Shown piece after piece: positions 17,582 to 25,365 of a DNA stretch of 64,000 nt. This DNA comes from Dictyobacter aurantiacus. GTDB lineage: Bacteria > Chloroflexota > Ktedonobacteria > Ktedonobacterales > Ktedonobacteraceae. The notes beneath the pieces are model-generated. The model did no database searches. It saw only the letters and a program-made list of their open reading frames with translations, and was not told where the DNA came from. Within the stretch, counting starts at the first letter, position 1. Each line of letters starts with the position of its first letter. The position numbers were made by a program, and so were the translations under genes. The stretch lies in assembly GCF_003967515.1 (NCBI RefSeq), contig NZ_BIFQ01000002.1, positions 496,001 through 560,000 of the forward strand, given 5' to 3'.

Positions 17582-18847
17582 TCAAGCGGCTCTGTCCATC
17601 TGGCGCATGACGGGGTTGACGAGGAGCGAGAGGGTGGTGAGCAGGTAGAGGGCGCCCATGATCAGAAGGGTCGGTGAGAGGCCGATCCAGCTGACGACGA
17701 AGCCGCTGATAAAGGTGCCGAGTGGGATACCCGCCAGCGTGCCGGCGCTCATGGTGCCGAAGACGCGGGCGCGCATCCCCACCGGGAGCCGCTCCTGCAT
17801 GACGGTGCCGATAATCGGATTGACGGCGGAGATGGCGAGCCCGGCGATGATCTGCCAGCCGATGAGCACGGGCAGAATCGGCCAGAGCAGGAAGATCCAG
17901 AAACTGAGGGCGCCACCAATCGTGTAGCCGATGCCATAGGTGAGGCGGCGCGGCAGGCGGTGCCCAATGACGCTGAAGATCAGGGTACCAACGAAGGCCG
18001 CACCACCCAGGGCCGCCACAATCAGGCCAAAGGGGATGGCGCTATTAAAGACGTGCTTGATATAGGCCGGCTCGACCACCGAGAAGAACGCGCCATCGAT
18101 CAGGTTGGTAATCAGGATCACGACCACCAGTGAGCAGATCAGGCCATCATGTCGGATGAAGCGCACGCCCTCCCAGAGCCGCTGCAGGTATCGCTGCTCG
18201 CCAGCTGTGGCATCATCTGGCATCACCACGGCAACATCTGGCACCAGGCAACCAATGAGCAGGGCCGAGATCAGGAACGAAGCGGCATCCAGCCACAGCA
18301 GATTGCTGGTCCCGATGATCACAATCAACACACCCGCCAGCGGCGCCCCGATCAGTCCCGAGACGCGGTTGATGCCGTCGCTGAAGGCATTGGCGCGCTC
18401 CAGGCGCAACCCGGCCAGCGCGGCCAGCTCAGGGACCATCGAGCGGCGCGCCGTCGCGCCAGGCGACTTGAGCAGGCCACCGAGAAAGACCAGGGTCAGC
18501 AGTTGCCAGAGGGCCAGCCCGCCTGTATGGTAGAGCAGAGGGATCAGCATAACGGTAATGCCGCTGGCGATATCGCCATACACGCTGGTGCGTCTGTATC
18601 CCAGACGATCGACCAGCGCGCTACCAAAGAAGGCCGAGAAGACCGCAGGCAGGGTGGCGAAAAAAGCGGTAATGCCGGTCTGCGTCACGCTACCGGTTGT
18701 CTGCAAAACGAACCAGGGGATCGCCAGCATTGTAAACATATCGCCAACAAAAGAGATGGCGCTGCCGATGTAAAACGCCAGCATGGGAAGCCGCTGGCCG
18801 GGGATGGGCTCGGGGTGCGTCTGTTGAGGCATCTCTACATCATTCAT
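17582..18847 (-). CDS. MFS exporter (MFS_3-like), cassette 2
   Basis: A 421-residue 12-helix major facilitator. ATG 18847 is chosen because GGGGAGG lies just upstream and because it overlaps the sigma gene's stop codon within ATGAATGA. The first helix (AFYIGSAISFVGDMFTMLAI) and the loop motif VDRLGYRRTSVYGD match MFS_3 exporters. It is only distantly similar to the cassette 1 exporter. The 8-nt overlap with the sigma gene implies translational coupling, hence co-production of regulator and pump. Confidence 0.88.
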   Translation of the reverse strand: MNDVEMPQQTHPEPIPGQRLPMLAFYIGSAISFVGDMFTMLAIPWFVLQTTGSVTQTGITAFFATLPAVFSAFFGSALVDRLGYRRTSVYGDIASGITVMLIPLLYHTGGLALWQLLTLVFLGGLLKSPGATARRSMVPELAALAGLRLERANAFSDGINRVSGLIGAPLAGVLIVIIGTSNLLWLDAASFLISALLIGCLVPDVAVVMPDDATAGEQRYLQRLWEGVRFIRHDGLICSLVVVILITNLIDGAFFSVVEPAYIKHVFNSAIPFGLIVAALGGAAFVGTLIFSVIGHRLPRRLTYGIGYTIGGALSFWIFLLWPILPVLIGWQIIAGLAISAVNPIIGTVMQERLPVGMRARVFGTMSAGTLAGIPLGTFISGFVVSWIGLSPTLLIMGALYLLTTLSLLVNPVMRQMDRAA

Positions 18848-20033
18848 GATCGTCCTCCCCATAGACGGCCAGCAGGCGATAGGTGGCGGCATCCGAGATC
18901 ACCGTGAACACGGCCGTATCGGTGACGCTCTCAAAGCGCGAGAGCAGCGCGGGTCGGCCCGCCACCTCGATCTCCTGCCGTGGCAGAGTGCGCAGCCGGG
19001 GATGGGCGCGCATAAATTTCTGTCCCTGCGGCGTCTGCAGGACCAGCCCTTCCAACGTGGTGATGCTGGCGGAGCCGCACTGTGCGCAGGGAACGAGCAC
19101 CACGTTCTCAAAACGGTAGCGGCTCCACATCTGCATCTCCTCCCTGGCACGCAACCAGTTTGGAAATTGCTCCGGAGTAGTAATCAAGGCACGAATCGTG
19201 GCTCCGCAGTATTCACAGATCGTCGTTCCCTGCTCCAGCGCGCCGCGATAATAGCGATCGCACCAGGCAGCCAGCCGCGCATAGAGCGGCTTGTAGCTGT
19301 GAATCCCCTTGAGCGCCGCTAGATGATTGTGATTAAACAGCTCATCGGGATCGGGATGGCAGGTGGGACACTTGAGCAGCAGGCGTCCCTCGCTCGGCGT
19401 GCGCTTGCCCAGCAGGCGCTGCTGGCCGCAGCTGTGGCACCAGATCGGCGTGCGCTCCCAGTCGTCAGCGGCCGTCCGCTGATGATACGGCAGCATCTCC
19501 TGCCGCAGTTCATGGGTGAAGAGGCGACGCAGAAAAAGCCTGCCGCGCTGCAGACGCATCGCCAGCGCGCCAGAGCTGGTATGCAGGCGGACCGCGATCT
19601 CGGACAGGGGTGACTCTTCGATATAATGCTGGATCAGTACCGTCCGCGTCTCCTCCGGCAGCAGAGCCAGAGCGCGATCCAGCAGGTCCGCCAGCTCTTT
19701 GCGCTCCAGCTCGACCTCGATATCCACCTCCTCAACCAGCAGATCATCTTCCTGATCCACGGCATGAGAGGAGAGCAGGTAGGCCGTGTCGCGCCTTTGA
19801 GAGCGCAGCCAGTGCAGGCAGAGGTTGCGCGCGATCCCAAACAGCCATTGCTCGCGCCGATCCGTGTCGCGCAGCTTATCAGCGTCGCGCCAGGCCGTCA
19901 ACAGCGTCTCCTGCGCCAGGTCCTCCGCCACCTCAATGTCCCGCGTCACGTGCGCGCAATAATGGACCACCCGCCGTCGCTCCTCCGCGGACGCGAAACC
20001 CTCATTTATGTGCTCTCTACCCTGTCTCAACAT
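18840..20033 (-). CDS. ECF sigma factor with double zinc-ribbon C-terminal tail, cassette 2
   Basis: A 397-residue paralogue of the 16206-17441 protein. Region 2 contains AEDLAQETLLTAWRD and WLFGIARNLCLHW; region 4 contains LLPEETRTVLIQHYI and LSEIAVRLHTSSGALAMRL. Four CxxC pairs follow (about residues 199-202, 222-225, 273-276, 316-319), then AGRPALLSRFES at the end, aligning with AGQPALLSGFQS in cassette 1. ATG 20033 is preferred to an in-frame GTG at 20048. It overlaps the exporter gene by 8 nt. The conserved tail layout in both paralogues suggests a metal- or redox-sensing module. Confidence 0.88.
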   Translation of the reverse strand: MLRQGREHINEGFASAEERRRVVHYCAHVTRDIEVAEDLAQETLLTAWRDADKLRDTDRREQWLFGIARNLCLHWLRSQRRDTAYLLSSHAVDQEDDLLVEEVDIEVELERKELADLLDRALALLPEETRTVLIQHYIEESPLSEIAVRLHTSSGALAMRLQRGRLFLRRLFTHELRQEMLPYHQRTAADDWERTPIWCHSCGQQRLLGKRTPSEGRLLLKCPTCHPDPDELFNHNHLAALKGIHSYKPLYARLAAWCDRYYRGALEQGTTICEYCGATIRALITTPEQFPNWLRAREEMQMWSRYRFENVVLVPCAQCGSASITTLEGLVLQTPQGQKFMRAHPRLRTLPRQEIEVAGRPALLSRFESVTDTAVFTVISDAATYRLLAVYGEDDHE

Positions 20034-20206
20034 AGATATCTTTCTCACTTACTTCACACAGTTATCGATCACCGTCAATAATATGTTCCACAGAACCAGC
20101 AGAATATCACGCATTTTTTCATGGATTTGTTGAGACGATATAAAATACCCGTAACGATTATCTTGTTACCTTTCTTTTTTGCTTCATATGAAGGGTTATG
20201 TAAATA

Positions 20207-20215
20207 TGCTATACT
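20207..20215 (+). promoter_or_regulatory. Extended -10 promoter of nadE
   Basis: TGCTATACT forms an extended -10 about 38 bp upstream of the nadE GTG, giving a predicted leader of roughly 30 nt. No convincing -35 was seen, as expected for an extended -10. The same TGCTATACT string precedes the CGNR gene at 45097. Confidence 0.55.
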
Positions 20216-20252
20216 CAAGACTACTCCATTATGAATAGAGAAGAGGAAGAAA

Positions 20253-22229
20253 GTGAGTCAGGAAGCATTATCGCCCGCTGCTCTGGGGTTTCTACGCGCG
20301 GCTGTGGTGGCACCAGAGTTGCAGGTAGCAAATATTCGTTTTAATACCCGGATCATTATTGAGAGCCTGCGACAGGCGGCGGCACGTGGCTGCCGCCTGG
20401 CCTTATTTCCTGAGCTGTGCATCACCGGCTACAGCTGCGCGGACCTGTTCTATCAATCTCTCTTACAGCAGCAGGCCAGAGAGGCGCTGCTGGAGATCGC
20501 TGAGGCGGCCGGCGACGCGCAGATCGCGGCGGTCGTGGGCCTGCCCATTGAGCTCGGTGGTAAACTCTACAACTGCGCTGCGCTCGTCAGCGAGCATGTG
20601 GTCCAGGGGATCGTGCCCAAGACCTATCTACCAACCAATAACGAATACTATGAGGAGCGCTGGTTCACATCGGGCAAAGATTGTCCGCTGCAGATCATCC
20701 AGTTCGCCAACCAGACGATTCCCTTTGGCACCGATCTCCTCTTTTCCGCACTCAACTTTCCAGGCTGCATGCTGGGGATCGAGGTTTGCGAGGACCTATG
20801 GGCCGTACAACCGCCCAGCGGGAATATGGCGCTGGCGGGCGCGACGGTCCTGCTCAACACTTCGGCCAGCGATGAGGTGCTGGGCAAGGCCGACTACCGG
20901 CGCGGCCTGGTACAACAACAGGCGGCGCGCTGTCTGGCCGCCTACCTCTACGCGGGCGCGAGCGCCAACGAATCGACGACCGACATCGTCTTCTCCGGCC
21001 ACTGCATGATCAGCGAGAACGGCAACATGCTGGCCGAAACGGAGCGCTTCCAGTTCTCGACACAGATGGCGGTGGCGGATATCGATGTGCAGCGCATGAA
21101 TCATGAGCGCCTGCGCAACAGCAGCTTCTCGGCCGCCTCGCCCAATCAATCATACCGCAATATCCAGTTCAATCTGCCAGGTGGAGCCGCGAGCAGCGAG
21201 GAGGAGCAGAAGTTGCTGCGGCCAGATCTCTCGCCGACCCCCTTTGTACCGGCCAACCCAGCGCAGCGCGCCAGGCACTGCCAGGAGATCTTCCACCTGC
21301 AGTCCGTGGGACTGGCTAAACGGCTCAAGCACACGGGCCTCACAAAGGTTACGCTGGGACTCTCCGGCGGTCTGGACTCGACGCTGGCGCTGCTGGTCAC
21401 GCAGCAGGCCTTCGAGATGCTCAATCTAAAGCGGGAGGGGATCGTCGCCATCACCATGCCCGGCTTCGGCACCAGCAGCCGCACGCTGAAGAACGCCGAG
21501 CAGCTGGCGAAATCACTGGGCATCACTCTGCAGCAGATTCCCATCAAAGAAGCGGTTCTGCAGCACTTCAAAGACATCGGTCACGATCCCAAAGTCCACG
21601 ACATCACCTATGAGAACGCGCAGGCACGCGAACGCACACAGATCCTGATGGACGTGGCTAATCAGGTCGGCGGCCTGATGGTAGGGACTGGCGACCTCTC
21701 CGAGTCGGCGCTGGGCTGGTGCACCTACAACGCCGACCACATGTCCATGTACCACGTCAACATCGGCGTCCCCAAAACGCTGGTACGCTACCTGATCGAG
21801 TGGAGCGCCGACAGCGTCTACAGCGGCGCCACGTCCGACGTCCTGAAGGATATCAGCGCCACGCCCATCAGTCCCGAGCTGCTGCCGCTGGGCGAGAACG
21901 ACGCGCTAGTGCAGCAGACCGAGGCCACCATCGGACCCTACGTCCTGCACGACTTCTTCCTCTTCTACGCTGTGCGCCACTCATTCGCGCCGCGCAAGAT
22001 CTACTGGCTTGCCTGCCAGGTCTTCAAGGGCCATCACACCCCCCAAGAGATCCGCGACTGGCTGCGCACCTTCTATAAGCGCTTCTTCGCCTCGCAGTTC
22101 AAGCGTTCGGCCATGCCCGACGGACCCAAAGTCGGCTCGGTCGCGCTCTCCCCGCGCGGCGATTGGCGCATGCCCAGCGACGCCAGCAGCGCCCTATGGA
22201 TACAAGAAATCGACGCCCTCCCGTCGTAG
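20253..22229 (+). CDS. nadE: Glutamine-dependent NAD(+) synthetase
   Basis: A 658-residue two-domain enzyme for the last step of NAD synthesis (deamido-NAD plus glutamine and ATP). The N-terminal nitrilase-type glutaminase has the triad E54 (LFPELCITGYS), K123 (VPKTYLPTNNEYYEERWF) and C179 (IEVCEDLW). The C-terminal synthetase domain has the ATP pyrophosphatase loop SGGLDS at 371-376 and GTGDLSESALGW. The size matches the long actinobacterial type. The start is GTG behind GAGGAAG. The TAG stop is bases 2-4 of a family D repeat edge, suggesting that the repeat trimmed or replaced the original 3' end. Confidence 0.95.
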   Translation: MSQEALSPAALGFLRAAVVAPELQVANIRFNTRIIIESLRQAAARGCRLALFPELCITGYSCADLFYQSLLQQQAREALLEIAEAAGDAQIAAVVGLPIELGGKLYNCAALVSEHVVQGIVPKTYLPTNNEYYEERWFTSGKDCPLQIIQFANQTIPFGTDLLFSALNFPGCMLGIEVCEDLWAVQPPSGNMALAGATVLLNTSASDEVLGKADYRRGLVQQQAARCLAAYLYAGASANESTTDIVFSGHCMISENGNMLAETERFQFSTQMAVADIDVQRMNHERLRNSSFSAASPNQSYRNIQFNLPGGAASSEEEQKLLRPDLSPTPFVPANPAQRARHCQEIFHLQSVGLAKRLKHTGLTKVTLGLSGGLDSTLALLVTQQAFEMLNLKREGIVAITMPGFGTSSRTLKNAEQLAKSLGITLQQIPIKEAVLQHFKDIGHDPKVHDITYENAQARERTQILMDVANQVGGLMVGTGDLSESALGWCTYNADHMSMYHVNIGVPKTLVRYLIEWSADSVYSGATSDVLKDISATPISPELLPLGENDALVQQTEATIGPYVLHDFFLFYAVRHSFAPRKIYWLACQVFKGHHTPQEIRDWLRTFYKRFFASQFKRSAMPDGPKVGSVALSPRGDWRMPSDASSALWIQEIDALPS

Positions 22230-22340
22230 GTGCGCCCCTTGCGGGCAATACGTTCAACTTTAGCGAAAAAAGGGAAGCATTGGGGAACCCGAAACGTCAT
22301 AGGAATGCATGTGAGCGGTCCCCGATCACGATCATGTCCC
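22226..22340 (+). repeat. Family D dispersed repeat directly at the nadE stop codon
   Basis: Starts GTAGGTGCGCCCCTTGCGGG, then TTCAACTTTAGCG, AAAAAAGGGAA, CCCGAAACGTCATAGGAA and a GATCACGATCATGTCCCC end. It is the inverse partner of window positions 1-112 and passes directly into the family A element at 22342. The nadE TAG lies inside its first four bases. Confidence 0.85.
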
Positions 22341-22341
22341 C

Positions 22342-22599
22342 GTAGGCGGCCGTAGTTGCCGGGCTTGCCCCGGCTTTGCGGCTTTCTCGAGCCGTTGGTG
22401 TGCCGTTCAGGCAGCAATCCGGCCTTGTGCATGCCGCACCCGTTCACGTACGATATCGTTCCTAAAAAGCGAGAAAATTGGTCCTGCCTCGTGCGGAAAC
22501 CGGCATATCATACGTCAACAGAGCGGCATGCACAAGGCCGGATTGCTGCTTTTCAGAAAAAATACAGCATCAAAGAGGCCGCAATCCTATGCCGCCTAC
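22342..22599. repeat. Family A palindromic element, copy 3 (chimeric left arm)
   Basis: The right arm and inner arms match other copies, but after GTAGGCGGC the left outer arm carries a family B segment (GTAGTTGCCGGGCTTGCCCC) in place of the usual ATAGGATTGCGG, showing exchange between repeat families. It ends 26 bp before the DUF4383 start codon, so it must contain or abut that gene's promoter and leader. Confidence 0.85.
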
Positions 22600-22625
22600 G
22601 GGGGACATGAACGGGTCGAGACTCC

Positions 22626-23081
22626 ATGGCTAACTGGTCAATTAATCGTGTGATCGCACTGGTGATCGGTATCATCTTCCTTATTCTGGGTATCGTGGGT
22701 TTTGTGACCCCACCCGAGAACAGCACCGGTGTACAGGCCACCTTCGGCATCTTCGATTCCGATACGATTCATAATATTCTGTATGTCGTCACAGGTCTGC
22801 TGGGTATCGCGTCGGCCTTCACCGGCTATGAGCGCCACTTCAATCAGATCTTTGGCATCGTCTATGTCTTACTGGCCCTGCTCGGCCTGATCCCACAACT
22901 CTACTTCCCGGCCGGATCGTATGGCGACGATAAAGGCCTGTTCCTGGGTCTGACCCACCTGAACGCTGGTGACCACATCCTGCACCTGATTACTGGCTTG
23001 ATCGCAGCCGCCGTCGGCTTCTTCGCCAAGGGTACGCTAAGAAATCCAGGCCCCAACGCACGTGCCCGCCACAGCTTATAA
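22626..23081 (+). CDS. DUF4383 membrane protein
   Basis: A 151-residue protein with four membrane helices (about residues 8-28, 50-70, 78-100, 118-138) matching the DUF4383 pattern: VNRVIALVIGIIFLILG-like first helix, then FGIFDSDTIHNILYVVTGLLGI with its conserved His-Asn. The function is unknown. The start codon is 26 bp from a family A repeat with no clear ribosome site between. A terminator follows at 23104. Confidence 0.85.
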   Translation: MANWSINRVIALVIGIIFLILGIVGFVTPPENSTGVQATFGIFDSDTIHNILYVVTGLLGIASAFTGYERHFNQIFGIVYVLLALLGLIPQLYFPAGSYGDDKGLFLGLTHLNAGDHILHLITGLIAAAVGFFAKGTLRNPGPNARARHSL

Positions 23082-23103
23082 CCGATACATAAATCAAAAC
23101 GCT

Positions 23104-23146
23104 AAAGACCGGACGCCTTGATTTGATCACAAGGAGCCCGGTCTTT
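23104..23146. terminator. Bidirectional-type terminator between convergent genes
   Basis: AAAGACCGG pairs perfectly with CCGGTCTTT, with an inner CCTTG/CAAGG pairing. The stem ends in A- and T-tracts, so it can serve both the DUF4383 gene and the convergent kinase gene. Confidence 0.75.
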
Positions 23147-23189
23147 CTAGTTGCTTGCCCGGCGTTTCACATAATGATGGCGCGAGCGA

Positions 23190-24539
23190 TTATTCTTCCA
23201 GTCCAGCGAAGACCTGGAGCCAGAAGGGGTACGAGGCCGCGTATTCCCAGCGCTCGGCGGGAGCAAGACTCGCGATCAGACGTCCCCAGGTAAGGGCGCG
23301 ACAGAGTTTGCCCAGGTATTGGGCCAGCGCATACGCGCCGCGCAGACGCTCGATCGGTTCAAACTGCGTCCACTCTTCCAGATAGCAATCGCGCAGATGC
23401 TCGATGGTCTCCACGGGAAATTTAAGTCCATAGCGGAAGACACGTTCGACGATCACCAGCGAGCAAAAAGGATGGGTCACGGCGCACTCGGCCCAATCGA
23501 AAAAGGTAAAGCCTTCTGCGCTGTAGAGAATATTCCCACCATGCAGATCGTCATGGTGCAGCGTCTCCGGTATGCCATGGCTCTGTAATTCACTACAGGC
23601 CGCGCGCACCTCCGGTATGCTCATGCGTAATTGCTCATACGCCGAGGTTGATAGACCGTTCGCCTGATCGAGCAACAGCAATGATGGATCACGCAAAGCC
23701 TCTTCGAGCAGTCCCGGCAAAAGGTCCAGGCGCCGATCAGGACAACCAGTGGATAGCAGCGTCTTTTGCTCGCGGATCAACTGGATCTGCGCACGCGCAT
23801 ACTGCCGCAGTACCTCGTCCCATACGGCGGGATCGGACCGAAGATCTTTATGTTTCGACAGGGGCGTGCCGGCGTCCCGCATCAGCATCCAGTGGCGCTC
23901 CTGATCGATAGCCAGCACCGGGGGCATCAATGAGGGGACCGGCTCGGCCAGCCGTCGCGTCAGTAGAGGCTCATAGGCGAAAACGGGCGCCGACGCCTTA
24001 AAATAGAGCAGGTCATCCGTCGTCGCGACGCGCAGTACAGTGGACCAGCAACTTACCTTGACCTGCGTTATCCCTTCCACGGCCGACAGGCCAGCGAGCG
24101 CTACCTGCTCACGAATCCACTGCGAGGCCAGCGCGAACCAGCCGCGATAGCCCCAGGGGACACGTCTTGCGGCGGGAGAGATCTCTTCCATCTCGCGCGA
24201 GCACTGCTCAAGCACGGCTCGATGGTCCGCGCCCGCCAGATCGAGCGTAGCCAGATCGGCCAGCCCGATCCAACGCGCATCGGCCCGGATCTGAACTTCA
24301 GGGGTATGGTTCTCCAGCGCGTAGACGCGGTGCTGCTCCTCACGTTCGTCATCCTGATAGCGATCATAGGCACAGTAGAGGACCGTCGTTTCACAGCCAG
24401 TCTGCTCCTTCATCGCGGCATTGATCTCAGTCACCTCATCTGTAGCATGCCGTGGCAGCGTCCAACCGGAATCGCCCTTGAGTAAGAGCACGCGTGGCTC
24501 ACTGCTATGAAGAATCAGGCCATAGTTATCATGCGGCAT
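23190..24539 (-). CDS. Nudix-like domain fused to an aminoglycoside/choline-kinase-type domain
   Basis: A 449-residue fusion. Residues 1-110 have a Nudix fold pattern (YGLILHSSEPRVLLLKGDSGWTLP and later VYALENHTPE), but the catalytic box is degenerate: where GX5EX7REUXEEXGU is expected the sequence reads TDEVTEINAAMKEQTG. Residues ~150-430 form a phosphotransferase domain with the catalytic loop LHHDDLHGGNILY and the metal-binding FFDWAECAV. The Nudix half is therefore probably a binding or sensing domain and the kinase half active on an unknown small molecule. It stands alone between convergent genes. Confidence 0.8.
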   Translation of the reverse strand: MPHDNYGLILHSSEPRVLLLKGDSGWTLPRHATDEVTEINAAMKEQTGCETTVLYCAYDRYQDDEREEQHRVYALENHTPEVQIRADARWIGLADLATLDLAGADHRAVLEQCSREMEEISPAARRVPWGYRGWFALASQWIREQVALAGLSAVEGITQVKVSCWSTVLRVATTDDLLYFKASAPVFAYEPLLTRRLAEPVPSLMPPVLAIDQERHWMLMRDAGTPLSKHKDLRSDPAVWDEVLRQYARAQIQLIREQKTLLSTGCPDRRLDLLPGLLEEALRDPSLLLLDQANGLSTSAYEQLRMSIPEVRAACSELQSHGIPETLHHDDLHGGNILYSAEGFTFFDWAECAVTHPFCSLVIVERVFRYGLKFPVETIEHLRDCYLEEWTQFEPIERLRGAYALAQYLGKLCRALTWGRLIASLAPAERWEYAASYPFWLQVFAGLEE

Positions 24540-24653
24540 AAATGGGGCTCCTTCCCTCCAACATAAGGTCTTTTATTCTATGCTGAAATACGCTACTATC
24601 ATAGCATCATTTCACAGGCGAAGCAGAACGATAGAGATGGAGAGGTAGATTGT

Positions 24654-25127
24654 ATGACCACTAACGAAACCGAGGCCGTACGCAAGCAGGTGAGCAAACT
24701 GATGGCACAGACCTTCGCGCTCGTCGAGGCCTGTCCGCGTGGCCGCGTGACCACGTATGGCTGGATCGGCAAGGCCCTGGGCTATCCACGCAGCGCCCGC
24801 ATGATCGGCTGGTTTATGCACGAGTCCAAAGAGCATGTGCCCGCCCAGCGCGTCATCAATAGCAAGGGCGAGCTCAGTGGCAGCCGCGCCTTCGGGCAGA
24901 TCGGCCGCATGCGCCAGCTACTAGAGGCCGAAGGCGTCGAATTCATGGAAGACGGACGTGTAGACCTCAAACGCTACGGCTGGGACCCCTCGCGCGACCT
25001 GAGTGATGAGGAGCGCCAACAGATCCTTGAAGAGGCCATCGCCAACCCGGTCGAATCCAACGCCCGCACCCTCAACATGGTGCTCACCGATCCCGCCTCA
25101 CCCTTCAAAAACGAAAACCCCACGTAA
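24654..25127 (+). CDS. Alkyltransferase-like (MGMT family) protein without the active Cys
   Basis: A 157-residue protein with the MGMT C-terminal winged helix: VEACPRGRVTTYGWIGKALG, then VPAQRVINSKGELSG. The expected PCHRV active site reads PAQRV, so the alkyl-accepting Cys is replaced by Ala. This defines an ATL protein, a class that binds O6-alkylguanine and recruits nucleotide-excision repair without removing the alkyl group. A ~40-residue C-terminal extension follows. The ATG follows GGAGAGG. A family C repeat begins a few bases after its stop. Confidence 0.85.
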   Translation: MTTNETEAVRKQVSKLMAQTFALVEACPRGRVTTYGWIGKALGYPRSARMIGWFMHESKEHVPAQRVINSKGELSGSRAFGQIGRMRQLLEAEGVEFMEDGRVDLKRYGWDPSRDLSDEERQQILEEAIANPVESNARTLNMVLTDPASPFKNENPT

Positions 25128-25130
25128 TAA

Positions 25131-25365
25131 GAAACGCCCCGTAAGGTCGACCTTCAACGGTCGACCGGGTCGCTTGCGGCCCCCGTACCCAGCCGGTTCG
25201 GCTCCCCATGGATGGCACCGCGCCCCATGCGGTGCTTTTGGGTGCGTGTGTGGAGCGTTGGCGTGCAGGTACCACGTGTGCCGGCGTGAATGACATGGGA
25301 AGCGGTGTCGTGGGGGGACGGGGGCTGCCGTCGCTGGCGCTGGCAGCCCGGTCGACCGTTGAAGG
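25131..25365. repeat. Family C repeat, copy 3, left part (interrupted by IS)
   Basis: Begins with GAAACGCCCCGTAAGG directly after the ATL stop, has inverted GTCGACC arms, and reaches the GGCTGCC...GGCAGCC hairpin and CCGTTGAAGG, where the IS is inserted. Its continuation is at 26880-27000. It contains a partly inverted duplicate of its own left end, so it is more palindromic than the other copies. Confidence 0.8.
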
